From: Maricaulis maris
Lineage (GTDB): Bacteria; Pseudomonadota; Alphaproteobacteria; Caulobacterales; Maricaulaceae
Length of the DNA: 64,000 nt
Assembly (NCBI RefSeq): GCF_003634045.1
Contig: NZ_RBIM01000007.1
Location: forward strand, 1-64,000
Direction: 5' to 3'
Both the position numbers and the translations under genes were made by a program. Positions 1 through 7,420 of this stretch are shown piece by piece (the stretch's first letter is position 1; the number at the start of each line of letters is the position of its first letter). The notes under the pieces were generated by a model. The model did not search any database. It had not been told where the DNA came from and saw only the letters and a list, made by a program, of their open reading frames with translations.

Positions 1-5
1 CACAC

Positions 6-110
6 CGTCATCCCGGCGCAAGCCGGGACCCAGTCTGCGAGACAAGCTATTGCCATGCTTGGCGAAAACGCGTGTGCGAGACTGGGTCCTGACTTCCGTC
101 AGGATGACGG
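6..110. repeat. Intergenic palindromic repeat, GTCATCCCGG family (copy A1)
   Basis: The left end reads CCGTCATCCCGG and the right end AGGATGACGG, so the unit is an imperfect palindrome. Inside, GGACCCAGTCT near base 27 pairs with AGACTGGGTCC near base 79. Related units lie at 202, 31951, 43862 and 53782. No gene is seen in it. Confidence 0.7.
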
Positions 111-201
111 TTTTGAAGCGCAGGGCGGGGATAAACGCCCACTTTTCTTCCCCACGAGTGGGGAAGAAGGGGCGATGGGGCCGAGCGAGTCTTATCCTGG
201 T

Positions 202-332
202 GTCATCCCGGACGGATGCCCGGCCCCGAGCCGGGCGGAGATCCGGGACCCATTATCGCGAAAGCTGGCAGAACCGGGCTGATGGGTCCCGGGTCTTCGC
301 CCTGATCAAGTCAGGGCTCCGCCCGGGATGAC
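202..332. repeat. Intergenic palindromic repeat, GTCATCCCGG family (copy A2)
   Basis: It opens with GTCATCCCGG and closes with CCGGGATGAC, with internal inverted segments (CCCGGCCCCGAGCCGGG and others). It is nearly identical, in reverse orientation, to the unit at 31951-32081, including the internal string CATTATCGCGAAAGCTGGCA. Confidence 0.8.
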
Positions 333-424
333 AAGCCAGGGGTGGCCGGTGAGCGTATCCGCGTCTTCAGCGCTGGATTCTCCCGCAGGCTGCCAAGTCC
401 CGATCCCCCGCAAAACAAAGCACA

Positions 425-580
425 TTTTTCCCGGCCGCAGCCCCGCAAAAGCGGGGCGGAGAGCCGGGACCAACCAATCTGTCCTGCAAGCGATGAGTTT
501 CCCGTCGGTCCCGGATGGCGCTGCGCGCCTCCGGGAAAAATGAGAGGGGATGGAACATGATTTTCTCCCCACGAGGTGGG
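425..580. repeat. Composite hairpin repeat block (copy C1 plus a D-type end)
   Basis: The first part (about 425-469) folds around GCCCCGCAAAAGCGGGGC. The later part (from about 534) has CCGGGAAAAATGAGAGGGGA followed by the self-complementary CTCCCCACGAGGTGGGG. The same modules occur in reverse orientation at 31788-31870, but there the segment of about 60 bases found here at 470-530 is absent, so this copy looks like a nested insertion. Nothing in 1-677 resembles a protein gene; the stretch is repeats only. Confidence 0.65.
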
Positions 581-677
581 GATGTGGACCGAGGCAAGGC
601 CTCGGCGCAGACGGCGCGAGGACCCGACTTTTCTGCCACCTCTCCGCGTGATATCATCACGCTATCAGGAGGCGGTC

Positions 678-905
678 ATGGGCCAGGTCATCATTCGCAA
701 TCTTGACGACGCGGTCGTCGCCAATCTCAAACGCATGGCGGCGCGGGATGGCAAGTCGCTGGAGCAATTCCTGCGTGAGGTGCTCGAGGAGCGAACCTAT
801 CGCGACAAGGAGACCTTTCTTGAATTCGCACGGGGCGTTCGCGAACGGTGCCGTCCCAGCGACCTCGATCCGACAGACCTGATCCGCGAGGACCGGGACC
901 GTTGA
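678..905 (+). CDS. vapB: Ribbon-helix-helix antitoxin, VapB/FitA type
   Basis: This 75-residue protein starts at the ATG preceded by a clear CAGGAGG site. The N-terminus (VIIRNLDDAVVANLKRMA, residues 4-21) matches the FitA/VapB ribbon-helix-helix DNA-binding fold: a short beta strand followed by two helices. The acidic and basic C-terminal tail would wrap the partner toxin. The stop codon overlaps the start of the PIN-domain gene that follows, the usual toxin-antitoxin arrangement. By family analogy the complex represses its own promoter and the antitoxin blocks the toxin RNase. A longer in-frame start at 576 is rejected because it lies in repeat sequence and lacks a ribosome site. Confidence 0.9.
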   Translation: MGQVIIRNLDDAVVANLKRMAARDGKSLEQFLREVLEERTYRDKETFLEFARGVRERCRPSDLDPTDLIREDRDR

Positions 906-1318
906 GACCGGCTGTGTTCGATGCCAGCGTCGCCGTTCGGGCGTTTCTGCCTGTGCCGGGCAACGACCGGGCTGAAGCGGCCATCAGGTCCTACGCCATG
1001 GTCGCGCCGGCCCTGATCGTGACCGAAGTGGCGAATACGATCTGGAAGTATCATCGCAGGGGCGACATGGACCGCGGGACCTGTCTGGAGGCGATCCGGC
1101 ATTTCGCGCCATACCCGGAATTGCGGCCGGACATCTCGCTGCATACCGAGGCCCTGGAGATTGCCTGCGAGCAGGACCATCCGGTCTATGACTGCCTTTA
1201 CCTCGCCCTCGCACGTCGCGAGGGCTACCCTCTTCTCACCGCCGACAAGCGCCTGCTGGCCCTGGCCCGGGAACGGCTGGACCTGGCGGCGATCGGGCTG
1301 GACGAGGTCGAGGTCTGA
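902..1318 (+). CDS. vapC: PIN-domain toxin ribonuclease, VapC family
   Basis: The product is about 138 residues with TTG as probable start, overlapping the antitoxin stop (TTGA). The four acidic residues expected for a PIN-domain Mg-dependent RNase are visible: D7 in VFDASV, E42 in VTEVAN, D97 in VYDCLYLALA and D115 in LLTADKRL. VapC toxins cleave tRNA or rRNA when the antitoxin is degraded; the target here cannot be told. A longer reading from ATG 848 would overlap the antitoxin by 58 bases and add residues outside the fold, so the TTG start is preferred. Partner: the upstream vapB-like gene. Confidence 0.88.
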   Translation: MRPAVFDASVAVRAFLPVPGNDRAEAAIRSYAMVAPALIVTEVANTIWKYHRRGDMDRGTCLEAIRHFAPYPELRPDISLHTEALEIACEQDHPVYDCLYLALARREGYPLLTADKRLLALARERLDLAAIGLDEVEV

Positions 1319-1433
1319 CACCCGCTTCATCGATTGCGGACCTTGATCCGCGGCGCTTTCACACAATTTCTCCCGCCGAGCCTTGGACCGGCCCCATTCC
1401 CGCGCCAACTTGCCGCCAGCAAGGGGACACAGC

Positions 1434-2150
1434 ATGAAAATCCTGATCCTGGCCGCGATGCTGTTCGCGGCCCAGCCCGAAGCGACACCGCCGCTCGAGA
1501 TCGAACCGGTCACCGAGGGTGTTTGGCGCCATGTCAGCTATCAGCGTCTGGAGGCGATCGGGCCCTATCCGTCGAACGGGCTGGTCATCGAGGCCGGTGT
1601 CGGCCTGGTCCTGGTGGACACGGCCTGGGGCGCGGCGGAGACTGAACGCCTGCTGGACGAGCTGCAGCGCCGTTTCGGCCGGCCGGTCATCGCCGCCATC
1701 GCCACCCACGCCCATGAGGACCGGGTCGGCGGGGCCGATGTGCTCGCCGCTGCCGACATCCCGGTCTACGCCACGCCGGACATCATCGCCGCGGCCGAGG
1801 CGCGCGGCCTGCCGGTGCCGTCCCATGCGCTGGGGGAGACCACGCCGCCGGCCCTGATGGTGGCCGGGATTAGCTGGTTCGCCGCCGGCGCCGGACATGC
1901 GACGGAAAACATCGTCGTCTATCACGCGCCCAGCCAGACCCTGTTCGGCGGATGCTTCCTGCGCGACGCTGCGGCCCGCGCACTTGGCTATACGGCCGAT
2001 GGCAATGTGCCGGGCTGGCCGGCGGCGGTCGAAGGCGTCCGCGCCGCCTATCCCGATGCCGTCCACGTCGTGCCGGGACATGGCCTGCCGGGTGGACCGG
2101 AGCTGCTCGATCACACAGTTTCGCTGCTGGAAGAAAGGACATCGCCATGA
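1434..2150 (+). CDS. Subclass B1 metallo-beta-lactamase homologue, secreted
   Basis: The 238-residue protein has a short hydrophobic leader (residues 1-14, ending AAQPEA) and a single metallo-beta-lactamase fold. All six B1 zinc ligands are seen: H92, H94 and D96 (THAHEDRVGG), H155 (AGAGHATENIVVYH), C174 (LFGGCFLRD) and H216 (VVPGHGLPGG). The cysteine in the GGCF context and the end GGPELLDHT are typical of B1 enzymes such as the VIM/IMP relatives, and argue against B3 or glyoxalase II. It therefore probably hydrolyses beta-lactams in the periplasm, although the true substrate is unproven. The stop overlaps the start of the next gene (ATGA), so the two are probably co-translated. No mobile element flanks it. 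Confidence 0.85.
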   Translation: MKILILAAMLFAAQPEATPPLEIEPVTEGVWRHVSYQRLEAIGPYPSNGLVIEAGVGLVLVDTAWGAAETERLLDELQRRFGRPVIAAIATHAHEDRVGGADVLAAADIPVYATPDIIAAAEARGLPVPSHALGETTPPALMVAGISWFAAGAGHATENIVVYHAPSQTLFGGCFLRDAAARALGYTADGNVPGWPAAVEGVRAAYPDAVHVVPGHGLPGGPELLDHTVSLLEERTSP

Positions 2151-3004
2151 CCCTGACCCCCGATATTAGGTTGGTATCCAGCTGGGCCTCCTTCGGCGGC
2201 ACGCTGTCTGTCCACGATCATGACAGCGAGGCCTGCCACGGCCCGATGCGCTTTGCTGTCTACACGCCGCCGCAAGCCAGGAAAGGACCGGTGCCGGTGG
2301 TCTGGTTCCTGTCCGGCCTGACCTGTAACTGGTCGAATGTGATGGAAAAATCCGGCCTGCAGCGCGTCGCCGCCGAGCTGGGCCTGATGGTCGTCGCGCC
2401 GGACACGTCACCGCGTGGCGAGGATGTCGCGGACGACGAGGGCTATGATCTTGGACAGGGCGCCGGCTTCTATCTCGATGCCACCGAGCCGCCCTGGACG
2501 CCGCATTTTTCCATGGAGACCTATATCGCCCATGAATTGCCGGCCCTGATCGGCTCGCAATTTCCGGCTGATCTGGAGCGCCAGGGCATCATGGGTCATT
2601 CCATGGGTGGCCATGGCGCCCTGACCCTCAATTTCCGCCATCCCGGCCGGTTTGCCTCGGTCTCGGCCTTCGCGCCGATCGTCGCGCCGACGAAAGTGCC
2701 CTGGGGGCAAAAGGCGCTGAAAGCCTATCTCGGTGATGAGTGTCCGGCCTGGGGCGAGCATGATGCCTGCGAGCTCGTCAAGCGCCAGCCGAGCGACCAG
2801 ATGATCCTGATTGACCAGGGCGAGGCCGACCAATTCCTCGACGAGCAATTGCGTCCGGACCTCTTCGAGGCGGCGTGCCGGGAGGCGGGGCAGTCCGTGA
2901 CCGTTCGCCGCCATCCCGGCTATGACCATTCCTACTGGTTCATCGCCAGCTTCATCGAGGACCATTTGCGCCATCATGCCAAGGCGCTGGGCGCCGGCGA
3001 CTGA
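2147..3004 (+). CDS. fghA: S-formylglutathione hydrolase
   Basis: This 285-residue alpha/beta-hydrolase (esterase D family) hydrolyses S-formylglutathione to formate and glutathione, the last step of glutathione-dependent formaldehyde removal. The nucleophile is S152 in GHSMGGHGAL, with D228 (GEADQFL) and H261 (GYDHSYWF) completing the triad; LSGLTCNWSNV near residue 56 is a family signature. The start is the ATG overlapping the upstream stop; it keeps the usual family length. The formaldehyde dehydrogenase partner is not in this window. Translational coupling to a lactamase-like gene is unusual. Confidence 0.93.
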   Translation: MTLTPDIRLVSSWASFGGTLSVHDHDSEACHGPMRFAVYTPPQARKGPVPVVWFLSGLTCNWSNVMEKSGLQRVAAELGLMVVAPDTSPRGEDVADDEGYDLGQGAGFYLDATEPPWTPHFSMETYIAHELPALIGSQFPADLERQGIMGHSMGGHGALTLNFRHPGRFASVSAFAPIVAPTKVPWGQKALKAYLGDECPAWGEHDACELVKRQPSDQMILIDQGEADQFLDEQLRPDLFEAACREAGQSVTVRRHPGYDHSYWFIASFIEDHLRHHAKALGAGD

Positions 3005-3008
3005 GCCT

Positions 3009-3455
3009 TTAGCGCTGGCCGATCTCGGACACTGACAGCGTGGCTTGAGCGTACTCGCCCTGGCGGTAGGAGCCGACCCAGACCGAATAGGCGCCGGAGC
3101 CCGGATTGCCGATGGTGATGGTCGGGTTGAGGCCCGGCCCGCTGTCGTCATCGCAATAGAATTGCCCGTTCGGCGCCTGCACGATCAGCGTCGTGTCGGC
3201 CTGGGAGGTCGCGGAAATCGTCAGATTGTAATTGCCGGCGGAGTAGTAGACGGCAAAATCCACCGCATCGGCGACCCAGCCGGTGCAATTGGTGAACAGG
3301 TTGCGGGCAGCAATATTGCCGCCCGATGTGATCGTGGTGCGATACGGGTCCGGCGTGAAACCGGCCCGCAGATTGACCGAGCCAAAGGTCTGGGCCGACG
3401 TGGACCCGTTGATGATAAGGCAGGCCAGGCCCGCAATGATGGCAAGTCTCTTCAT
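3009..3455 (-). CDS. Secreted protein of unknown function, PPC-like beta domain
   Basis: The protein has 148 residues with a Sec signal peptide (MKRLAIIAGLACLIINGSTS, cleavage near SAQ). The mature part is beta-rich and ends in a segment (TTLIVQAPNGQFYCDDDSG ... YSVWVGSYRQGEYAQATLSVSE) resembling the pre-peptidase C-terminal type sandwich found on exported proteins. Two cysteines could form a disulfide. No catalytic motif is visible. It converges with the gene ending at 3004, only 4 bases apart. Role unknown; periplasmic or extracellular location is likely. Confidence 0.75.
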   Translation of the reverse strand: MKRLAIIAGLACLIINGSTSAQTFGSVNLRAGFTPDPYRTTITSGGNIAARNLFTNCTGWVADAVDFAVYYSAGNYNLTISATSQADTTLIVQAPNGQFYCDDDSGPGLNPTITIGNPGSGAYSVWVGSYRQGEYAQATLSVSEIGQR

Positions 3456-3559
3456 GGAACGCTCTCCCTGTCCGTTTGAAGTGGGCAGAAGAAGGCCATG
3501 AGCGAGCCGGGCCCGGTATCCCCGGTTTCGGGGAGGGATGGCGCCAGGAAGGCCTCGCC

Positions 3560-3802
3560 CTAAAACGGATCGCGGCGATAATCGTCCGGGCGTTCGACGC
3601 GGTGGCGGGGGCGCATGTCCTCGTCGCCATCACCATCATCGCAAATCCATTCGCCCGGCGCGGCCGGGTCGTGCGGACCGGCGGGACGGCATTCGCCGGC
3701 GCCCAATTCTCCGGCGGACGGCAGATTCGGGTCGCGTCCCTTTTCCAGCCAGGCACAGCCGGACAGGGCGATCGCGGACAGACAGACAAGTATGAGGCGC
3801 AT
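3560..3802 (-). CDS. Small lipoprotein of unknown function
   Basis: The 80-residue product begins MRLILVCLSAIALSGCAWLE, a typical lipoprotein signal with lipobox LSGC. The mature part is hydrophilic, rich in D, P and R, with two further cysteines. The start at 3802 is chosen because it puts the hydrophobic segment at the N-terminus; an upstream in-frame ATG at 3838 would bury it. No family was recognised. Confidence 0.6.
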   Translation of the reverse strand: MRLILVCLSAIALSGCAWLEKGRDPNLPSAGELGAGECRPAGPHDPAAPGEWICDDGDGDEDMRPRHRVERPDDYRRDPF

Positions 3803-3908
3803 GACAACGCTCCGATGCGGGCTCCCCAGCCGGCGCATGGGGGGAGTTTAGCGGGTGGGAAGGTGGGGGCAAGTCTGTTGCAGGAGAGGCGCCGCCGCGC
3901 GGTCTCCT

Positions 3909-3964
3909 CCATAATTTCCTTGTCAGCCAGCGGATACGGCTGACTCCCGGCAAGGGATATATGG
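3909..3964. repeat. Long-hairpin repeat, minimal copy lacking the core (P5)
   Basis: The outer arms CCATAATTTCCTTGTCAGCC and GGCAAGGGATATATGG correspond to the ends of the 130-bp hairpin repeats at 43542 and 46552. The whole inner stem and loop are missing: the left arm joins directly to GATACGGCTGACTCCC. The conserved outer flank (TGTGCGCCGGGGCGC) follows. The rest of 3803-4100 shows no gene. Confidence 0.7.
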
Positions 3965-4100
3965 CGGGGTGTGCGCCGGGGCGCGGGCGTTGGCAGGAAG
4001 TGGCTCAAAGCAACCCTTTCCCTTCCTTTGCCCCGACAATCTTCCATCCATGTCGTTTCCGGCGCATCATTCGCTATCTTGCCAGGCTGGGGGACAGAAG

Positions 4101-4715
4101 ATGATGCGGATAATCCTGATCGCGGGGCTGATGGCCCTGACCACCGCGACCGCCGGGGCCCAGCAGCAACCCTATTTCTGTCCCGCCCCGGAAGATGTCT
4201 GGGTGATGGACAAGGAATTCCCCGACGCGCCGGCCTGGCGGTATGAGGCGCGGGTGCGGGGGAATGCGCTTGGCGCCGATTCAACAGATTTCCGTCGCCA
4301 GAGCCGACCCGTCCGGGTCCCGACGCGCCCGGCCTCGAGCGTGCGTGGCCGGGCGCCTTCCACGACGCAAAACCGGCCAATTGTTGCGCCCATGCTGACC
4401 CATGCCCGCGCTGTCGGCGTGGACGCCAATCCCTTCGTGTCAAATCCCGACATGCCGCCGGTGATGGCAGCGCTCGAATGGGTGGCGGCGGAGGCCGGGC
4501 AATTCGGATCGGTCTGTCGCTACAGCTTGCAGGATGGCCAGCCAAGCGGCCGCAACGCCACCGCGACTATCCCGATCAACCGCCGCGACTGTGAAGCGCA
4601 ACCCGGAACGATGGTCTGGCGCCATGACAGCCAGGTGAGCGGCTGGTCCTGCGAGGCGTCGCGGACGGACTGCCTCTTTTTCTGCGCAGCCGAGGCGGTG
4701 CTGGAAACTTGGTAG
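4101..4715 (+). CDS. Secreted protein of unknown function
   Basis: The 204-residue product starts with a signal peptide (MMRIILIAGLMALTTATAGA, then QQQPYFC) behind a GGGGGACAG ribosome site. The mature domain has seven cysteines clustered at the start and end, suggesting disulfides and a periplasmic or extracellular role. A longer in-frame reading from 3969 is rejected because it hides the signal peptide. No family was recognised. It converges on tag. Confidence 0.7.
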   Translation: MMRIILIAGLMALTTATAGAQQQPYFCPAPEDVWVMDKEFPDAPAWRYEARVRGNALGADSTDFRRQSRPVRVPTRPASSVRGRAPSTTQNRPIVAPMLTHARAVGVDANPFVSNPDMPPVMAALEWVAAEAGQFGSVCRYSLQDGQPSGRNATATIPINRRDCEAQPGTMVWRHDSQVSGWSCEASRTDCLFFCAAEAVLETW

Positions 4716-4739
4716 CGGTGGGTGTGGGCGGACACCCGC

Positions 4740-5318
4740 CTACCTTACCAGCTGCTTCACCGCCGCATGCCGCGGGCAGGTCACTTCGTGATCATTGACC
4801 ATCCCCACCGCCTCCATGAAGGCATAGACAATCGTCGGCCCGACAAATTTGAAGCCGCGCTTTTTCAGGTCTTTCGAGATCGTCTCTGACAGCGCCGTCT
4901 TGGTCGGGACTTCGGCGAGGCTGGCATAGGCGTTCTGGATCGGCGTGCCGCCGACGAAGGCCCAGAGATAGTCCGAGAAATCCTCGCCGTTTTCGCGCAT
5001 GGCGATATAGGCGCGTGCATTGCCGATGGCGGCGTCGATCTTGGATTTCGAGCGGATGATTCCGGGATCGGCGAGCAGGCGTTCGCGGTCGGCATCGGTA
5101 TAGGCAGCGATCCGGTCCGGGTCGAAACCGTCAAAGGCGAGGCGCATCGTGTCGCGCTTGCGCAATATGGTGATCCAGGCGAGGCCGGCCTGGAAACCGT
5201 CCAGCAACAACTTCTCCCACAGGGCGCGGCTGTCATACTCCGGCACACCCCATTCGGTGTCGTGATAGGCGGCATAGATCGGATCGGGCGTATTCACCCA
5301 GGCGCAGCGCTGGTTCAT
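4740..5318 (-). CDS. tag: DNA-3-methyladenine glycosylase I
   Basis: The 192-residue enzyme excises 3-methyladenine from alkylated DNA in base excision repair. The family zinc site is complete: C5 (QRCAW), H19 (AYHDTEWG), H177 and C181 (NDHEVTCPRH). The helix-hairpin-helix region carries WITILRKRDTMRLAFDGFD and the substrate pocket motif DYLWAFVGG. The length matches E. coli Tag. It is probably monocistronic. Confidence 0.95.
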   Translation of the reverse strand: MNQRCAWVNTPDPIYAAYHDTEWGVPEYDSRALWEKLLLDGFQAGLAWITILRKRDTMRLAFDGFDPDRIAAYTDADRERLLADPGIIRSKSKIDAAIGNARAYIAMRENGEDFSDYLWAFVGGTPIQNAYASLAEVPTKTALSETISKDLKKRGFKFVGPTIVYAFMEAVGMVNDHEVTCPRHAAVKQLVR

Positions 5319-5439
5319 GGATGGGTCCTTCGATGGTCCGAACCAGTGCAGCCTGTTCGGAGCGGCCTGCCAAGCCGCATTCTCAGGGACTGTTGCCAGG
5401 GTTGTGGCAGGAGGCGGCCGTCCTGCCGGGCCGATGGCG

Positions 5440-5670
5440 CTACCGCTTTATCCAGCCGTCGAAGACACGCATGAGAACGGGCATGATGGCGTACATCATC
5501 AAAGGGACGATGAGGGCGACGGCGAGGATCGTCACAAGCAGCTTTTCGCCCGGCAGAAGCCGGAAAAGCGCTTCTGGAATGAAGTACACCGGCGCCAGCA
5601 AACCGACGAAGGTGAGAAACGCGATTTTGTAGCGGGGCGGCGCTTGGCCAGTCGGGGAAGACGGCGTCAT
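5440..5670 (-). CDS. Small two-helix membrane protein
   Basis: About 76 residues with two transmembrane helices (around KIAFLTFVGLLAPVYFIP and LVTILAVALIVPLMMYAIMP) and a C-terminus VFDGWIKR. The pattern PLMMYAIMPVLMRVFDGWI is like the membrane tail found behind antibiotic-biosynthesis-monooxygenase domains, here standing alone. An in-frame ATG at 5682 is an alternative start. Function unknown. Confidence 0.7.
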   Translation of the reverse strand: MTPSSPTGQAPPRYKIAFLTFVGLLAPVYFIPEALFRLLPGEKLLVTILAVALIVPLMMYAIMPVLMRVFDGWIKR

Positions 5671-5760
5671 TGGACCCTCCATTGCGGGGAGAAACAGGCG
5701 TGGCGGGCAGACTCGTCGCAGACCCACCACGCTCTGCAGCTACGACAGCAGGCCGGAGCC

Positions 5761-6381
5761 TTACACGGCCGCGCTCGCGCGGACCTGACCGACGAGATTT
5801 GCCCAGTCCATGTCGAGACCTTGATAGACGTGACCGGCCTGCGACGCGGCGTTGTCGGCCAGGATTTCGACCATCAGGCTGGCACCGTCCGCCACCACGA
5901 CACCGCTTTGCACGAGGCGCATCAGCCCCGTTTCGCGCTTGGTCATGTTGAACGTCCCGCTGGCATCAACGGCGACATAGGCCTCGAAGCCTTCGCGCAC
6001 GGCGCGCATGGCGGGAAAGGCTGCGCAAACCTCGAGAGAAACGCCTGCAAAGATGAGTTTCTTGCGGCCGCTCGCCCGGATCGCGGCTTCGACACGTGGA
6101 TCGTCCCATGCATTGACCGTGGTGCGATCAATGAAGTCCTGGTCTGGCAGCGCCGCTGTCAGCTCGGGAAAGGCCGGGCCCCAGAGCGTGTCGGCCGAAG
6201 TCGTGGTCGTAATGATCGGTAATCCGAGAGCCTTGGCGGCTTTTGCGAGGCCGACCACATTGTGTTTGAGCTCGGCGACGGAGTAGTCGCGGACTCCGGT
6301 CATCAGACCGACCTGATGGTCGACCAGCACAAGCGCGGCATTCTCCGCGGTGAGGGGTTCAGGGTTCAGGATATGGGTCAT
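5761..6381 (-). CDS. Isochorismatase-family hydrolase, YcaC-like
   Basis: The protein has 206 residues with the cysteine-hydrolase fold. The nucleophile is C119 in FAGVSLEVCAAFPA and the acid is D21 in LVLVDHQVG; NAWDD and DASGTFN are characteristic of the YcaC subgroup, whose physiological substrates are not settled. The start at 6381 has a GGAGGAAG site. It lies downstream of the pirin gene on the same strand, 55 bases away, and both face the LysR gene, suggesting one regulated unit. Confidence 0.88.
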   Translation of the reverse strand: MTHILNPEPLTAENAALVLVDHQVGLMTGVRDYSVAELKHNVVGLAKAAKALGLPIITTTTSADTLWGPAFPELTAALPDQDFIDRTTVNAWDDPRVEAAIRASGRKKLIFAGVSLEVCAAFPAMRAVREGFEAYVAVDASGTFNMTKRETGLMRLVQSGVVVADGASLMVEILADNAASQAGHVYQGLDMDWANLVGQVRASAAV

Positions 6382-6436
6382 AGCTTCCTCCTTTGATTGA
6401 AGCCGTTGAAAGCGCCAGAATTGGCTGGGTGGGATT

Positions 6437-7312
6437 TCAGTCGATCGCGCCAAGCTGGCCGGCCGCGTAGGCCGCCTGCACGGCCTCGATTTCCTGGGCG
6501 GTGCTCATCACGAATGGACCTTGTTGCACGAAGGTCTCGCGCACGGGCTCGCCTTGCAGAAGGACGAGATGCGCACCGGTGTCACTTTGAACGCGTATTG
6601 AAGGTGCATTGGCATGGCTTCGAAGCGCGAGGGCGGTGCCCTTGTCCAGGATGGCCCAGGTGTCGCCCGCCTGGAGGCGCGCCTCGCCATCAACCACCAG
6701 CAGCCATGACGCCTGCCGTGTCTTGCCGCGGTGCGTGAACGCTCCGCCCGCTTGCAGGTGGATGTCGAGGATCGTCAGCGGCAGCGCCGGAGAAGATGCC
6801 CCGATGACACCATTGCTCTGCCCCAGCACAACACGCACACGGTGCTTGTCGCCTGTGATGATTGGCATTTCGGCGGCAGGAAGATGAAGAGAGGCCGGCG
6901 CGTCCGCCTTGTGCTTGGCAGGCAGGTTCACGAAAACCTGCAAGGCATGGATCCTGGCCCCCGGTCTTGGCGCCTCGTCATGGACCGCGCCTCGACCCGC
7001 CTTGAGCCAGTAAAGGTCCCCGGGCGCGATCTCGAAATCATTACCGAGCGAATCGCGATTGTGGAATTGCCCTTCACTGTCCTCGAAGAGAATTGACACC
7101 GCAGACATGCCGGCGTGGGGGTGAGCGCCGAAGGTCGGCTCGGTCATCACGAAATGATCTACCATGACCAGCGGATCCATCAGCCCGTCGAAGCGATCCT
7201 GCTTGAAGCTCAGGGCCTCAAATCCGTCACCGATGACAAGTGGGCGCCCACGTACGGGGCGGGAAATGTCGAGTCCGATCCGCTCTTCATCGTCCAGGGT
7301 TTGGGTCGGCAT
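6437..7312 (-). CDS. Pirin family protein (bicupin)
   Basis: This 291-residue bicupin carries the metal ligands H64 and H66 (GAHPHAGMS), H111 and E113 (GAVHDEAP) in its N-terminal cupin, as in pirins with quercetinase-like or regulatory activity. The pirin C-terminal domain follows from about residue 180. The start at 7312 is chosen because TGGAGA lies at good distance; the ATG at 7324 has no ribosome site. It is divergent from the LysR gene. Confidence 0.9.
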   Translation of the reverse strand: MPTQTLDDEERIGLDISRPVRGRPLVIGDGFEALSFKQDRFDGLMDPLVMVDHFVMTEPTFGAHPHAGMSAVSILFEDSEGQFHNRDSLGNDFEIAPGDLYWLKAGRGAVHDEAPRPGARIHALQVFVNLPAKHKADAPASLHLPAAEMPIITGDKHRVRVVLGQSNGVIGASSPALPLTILDIHLQAGGAFTHRGKTRQASWLLVVDGEARLQAGDTWAILDKGTALALRSHANAPSIRVQSDTGAHLVLLQGEPVRETFVQQGPFVMSTAQEIEAVQAAYAAGQLGAID

Positions 7313-7383
7313 ATTGGTCTCCATCTGTTGCGAATGGAGATATCAGCGGAACGATCACGATAAAAAGTGGCGATATTGGAAAC

Positions 7384-7407
7384 TATCGTTCTATAATCAG
7401 AACGATA
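7384..7407. promoter_or_regulatory. Perfect palindrome in the LysR/pirin intergenic region (probable operator)
   Basis: TATCGTTCT and AGAACGATA are exact inverted 9-bp arms around a 6-base spacer. A further half-site (GGAACGAT) lies near 7348. The position 14 bases upstream of the LysR gene and within the divergent promoter region is what LysR-type autoregulators use. The T-N-A rich centre fits their binding sites. Confidence 0.7.
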
Positions 7408-7420
7408 AAGGGGCCGGGTC

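Noticed and set aside
576-677. N-terminal extension of the VapB-like antitoxin from ATG 576
   Set aside because: The added residues come from repeat sequence; the ATG at 678 has a strong ribosome site and fits the family length.
3148-4545. Open frame of 465 codons on the minus strand
   Set aside because: It spans two signal-peptide-bearing genes on either strand and the core-less hairpin repeat, and has no signal or domain.
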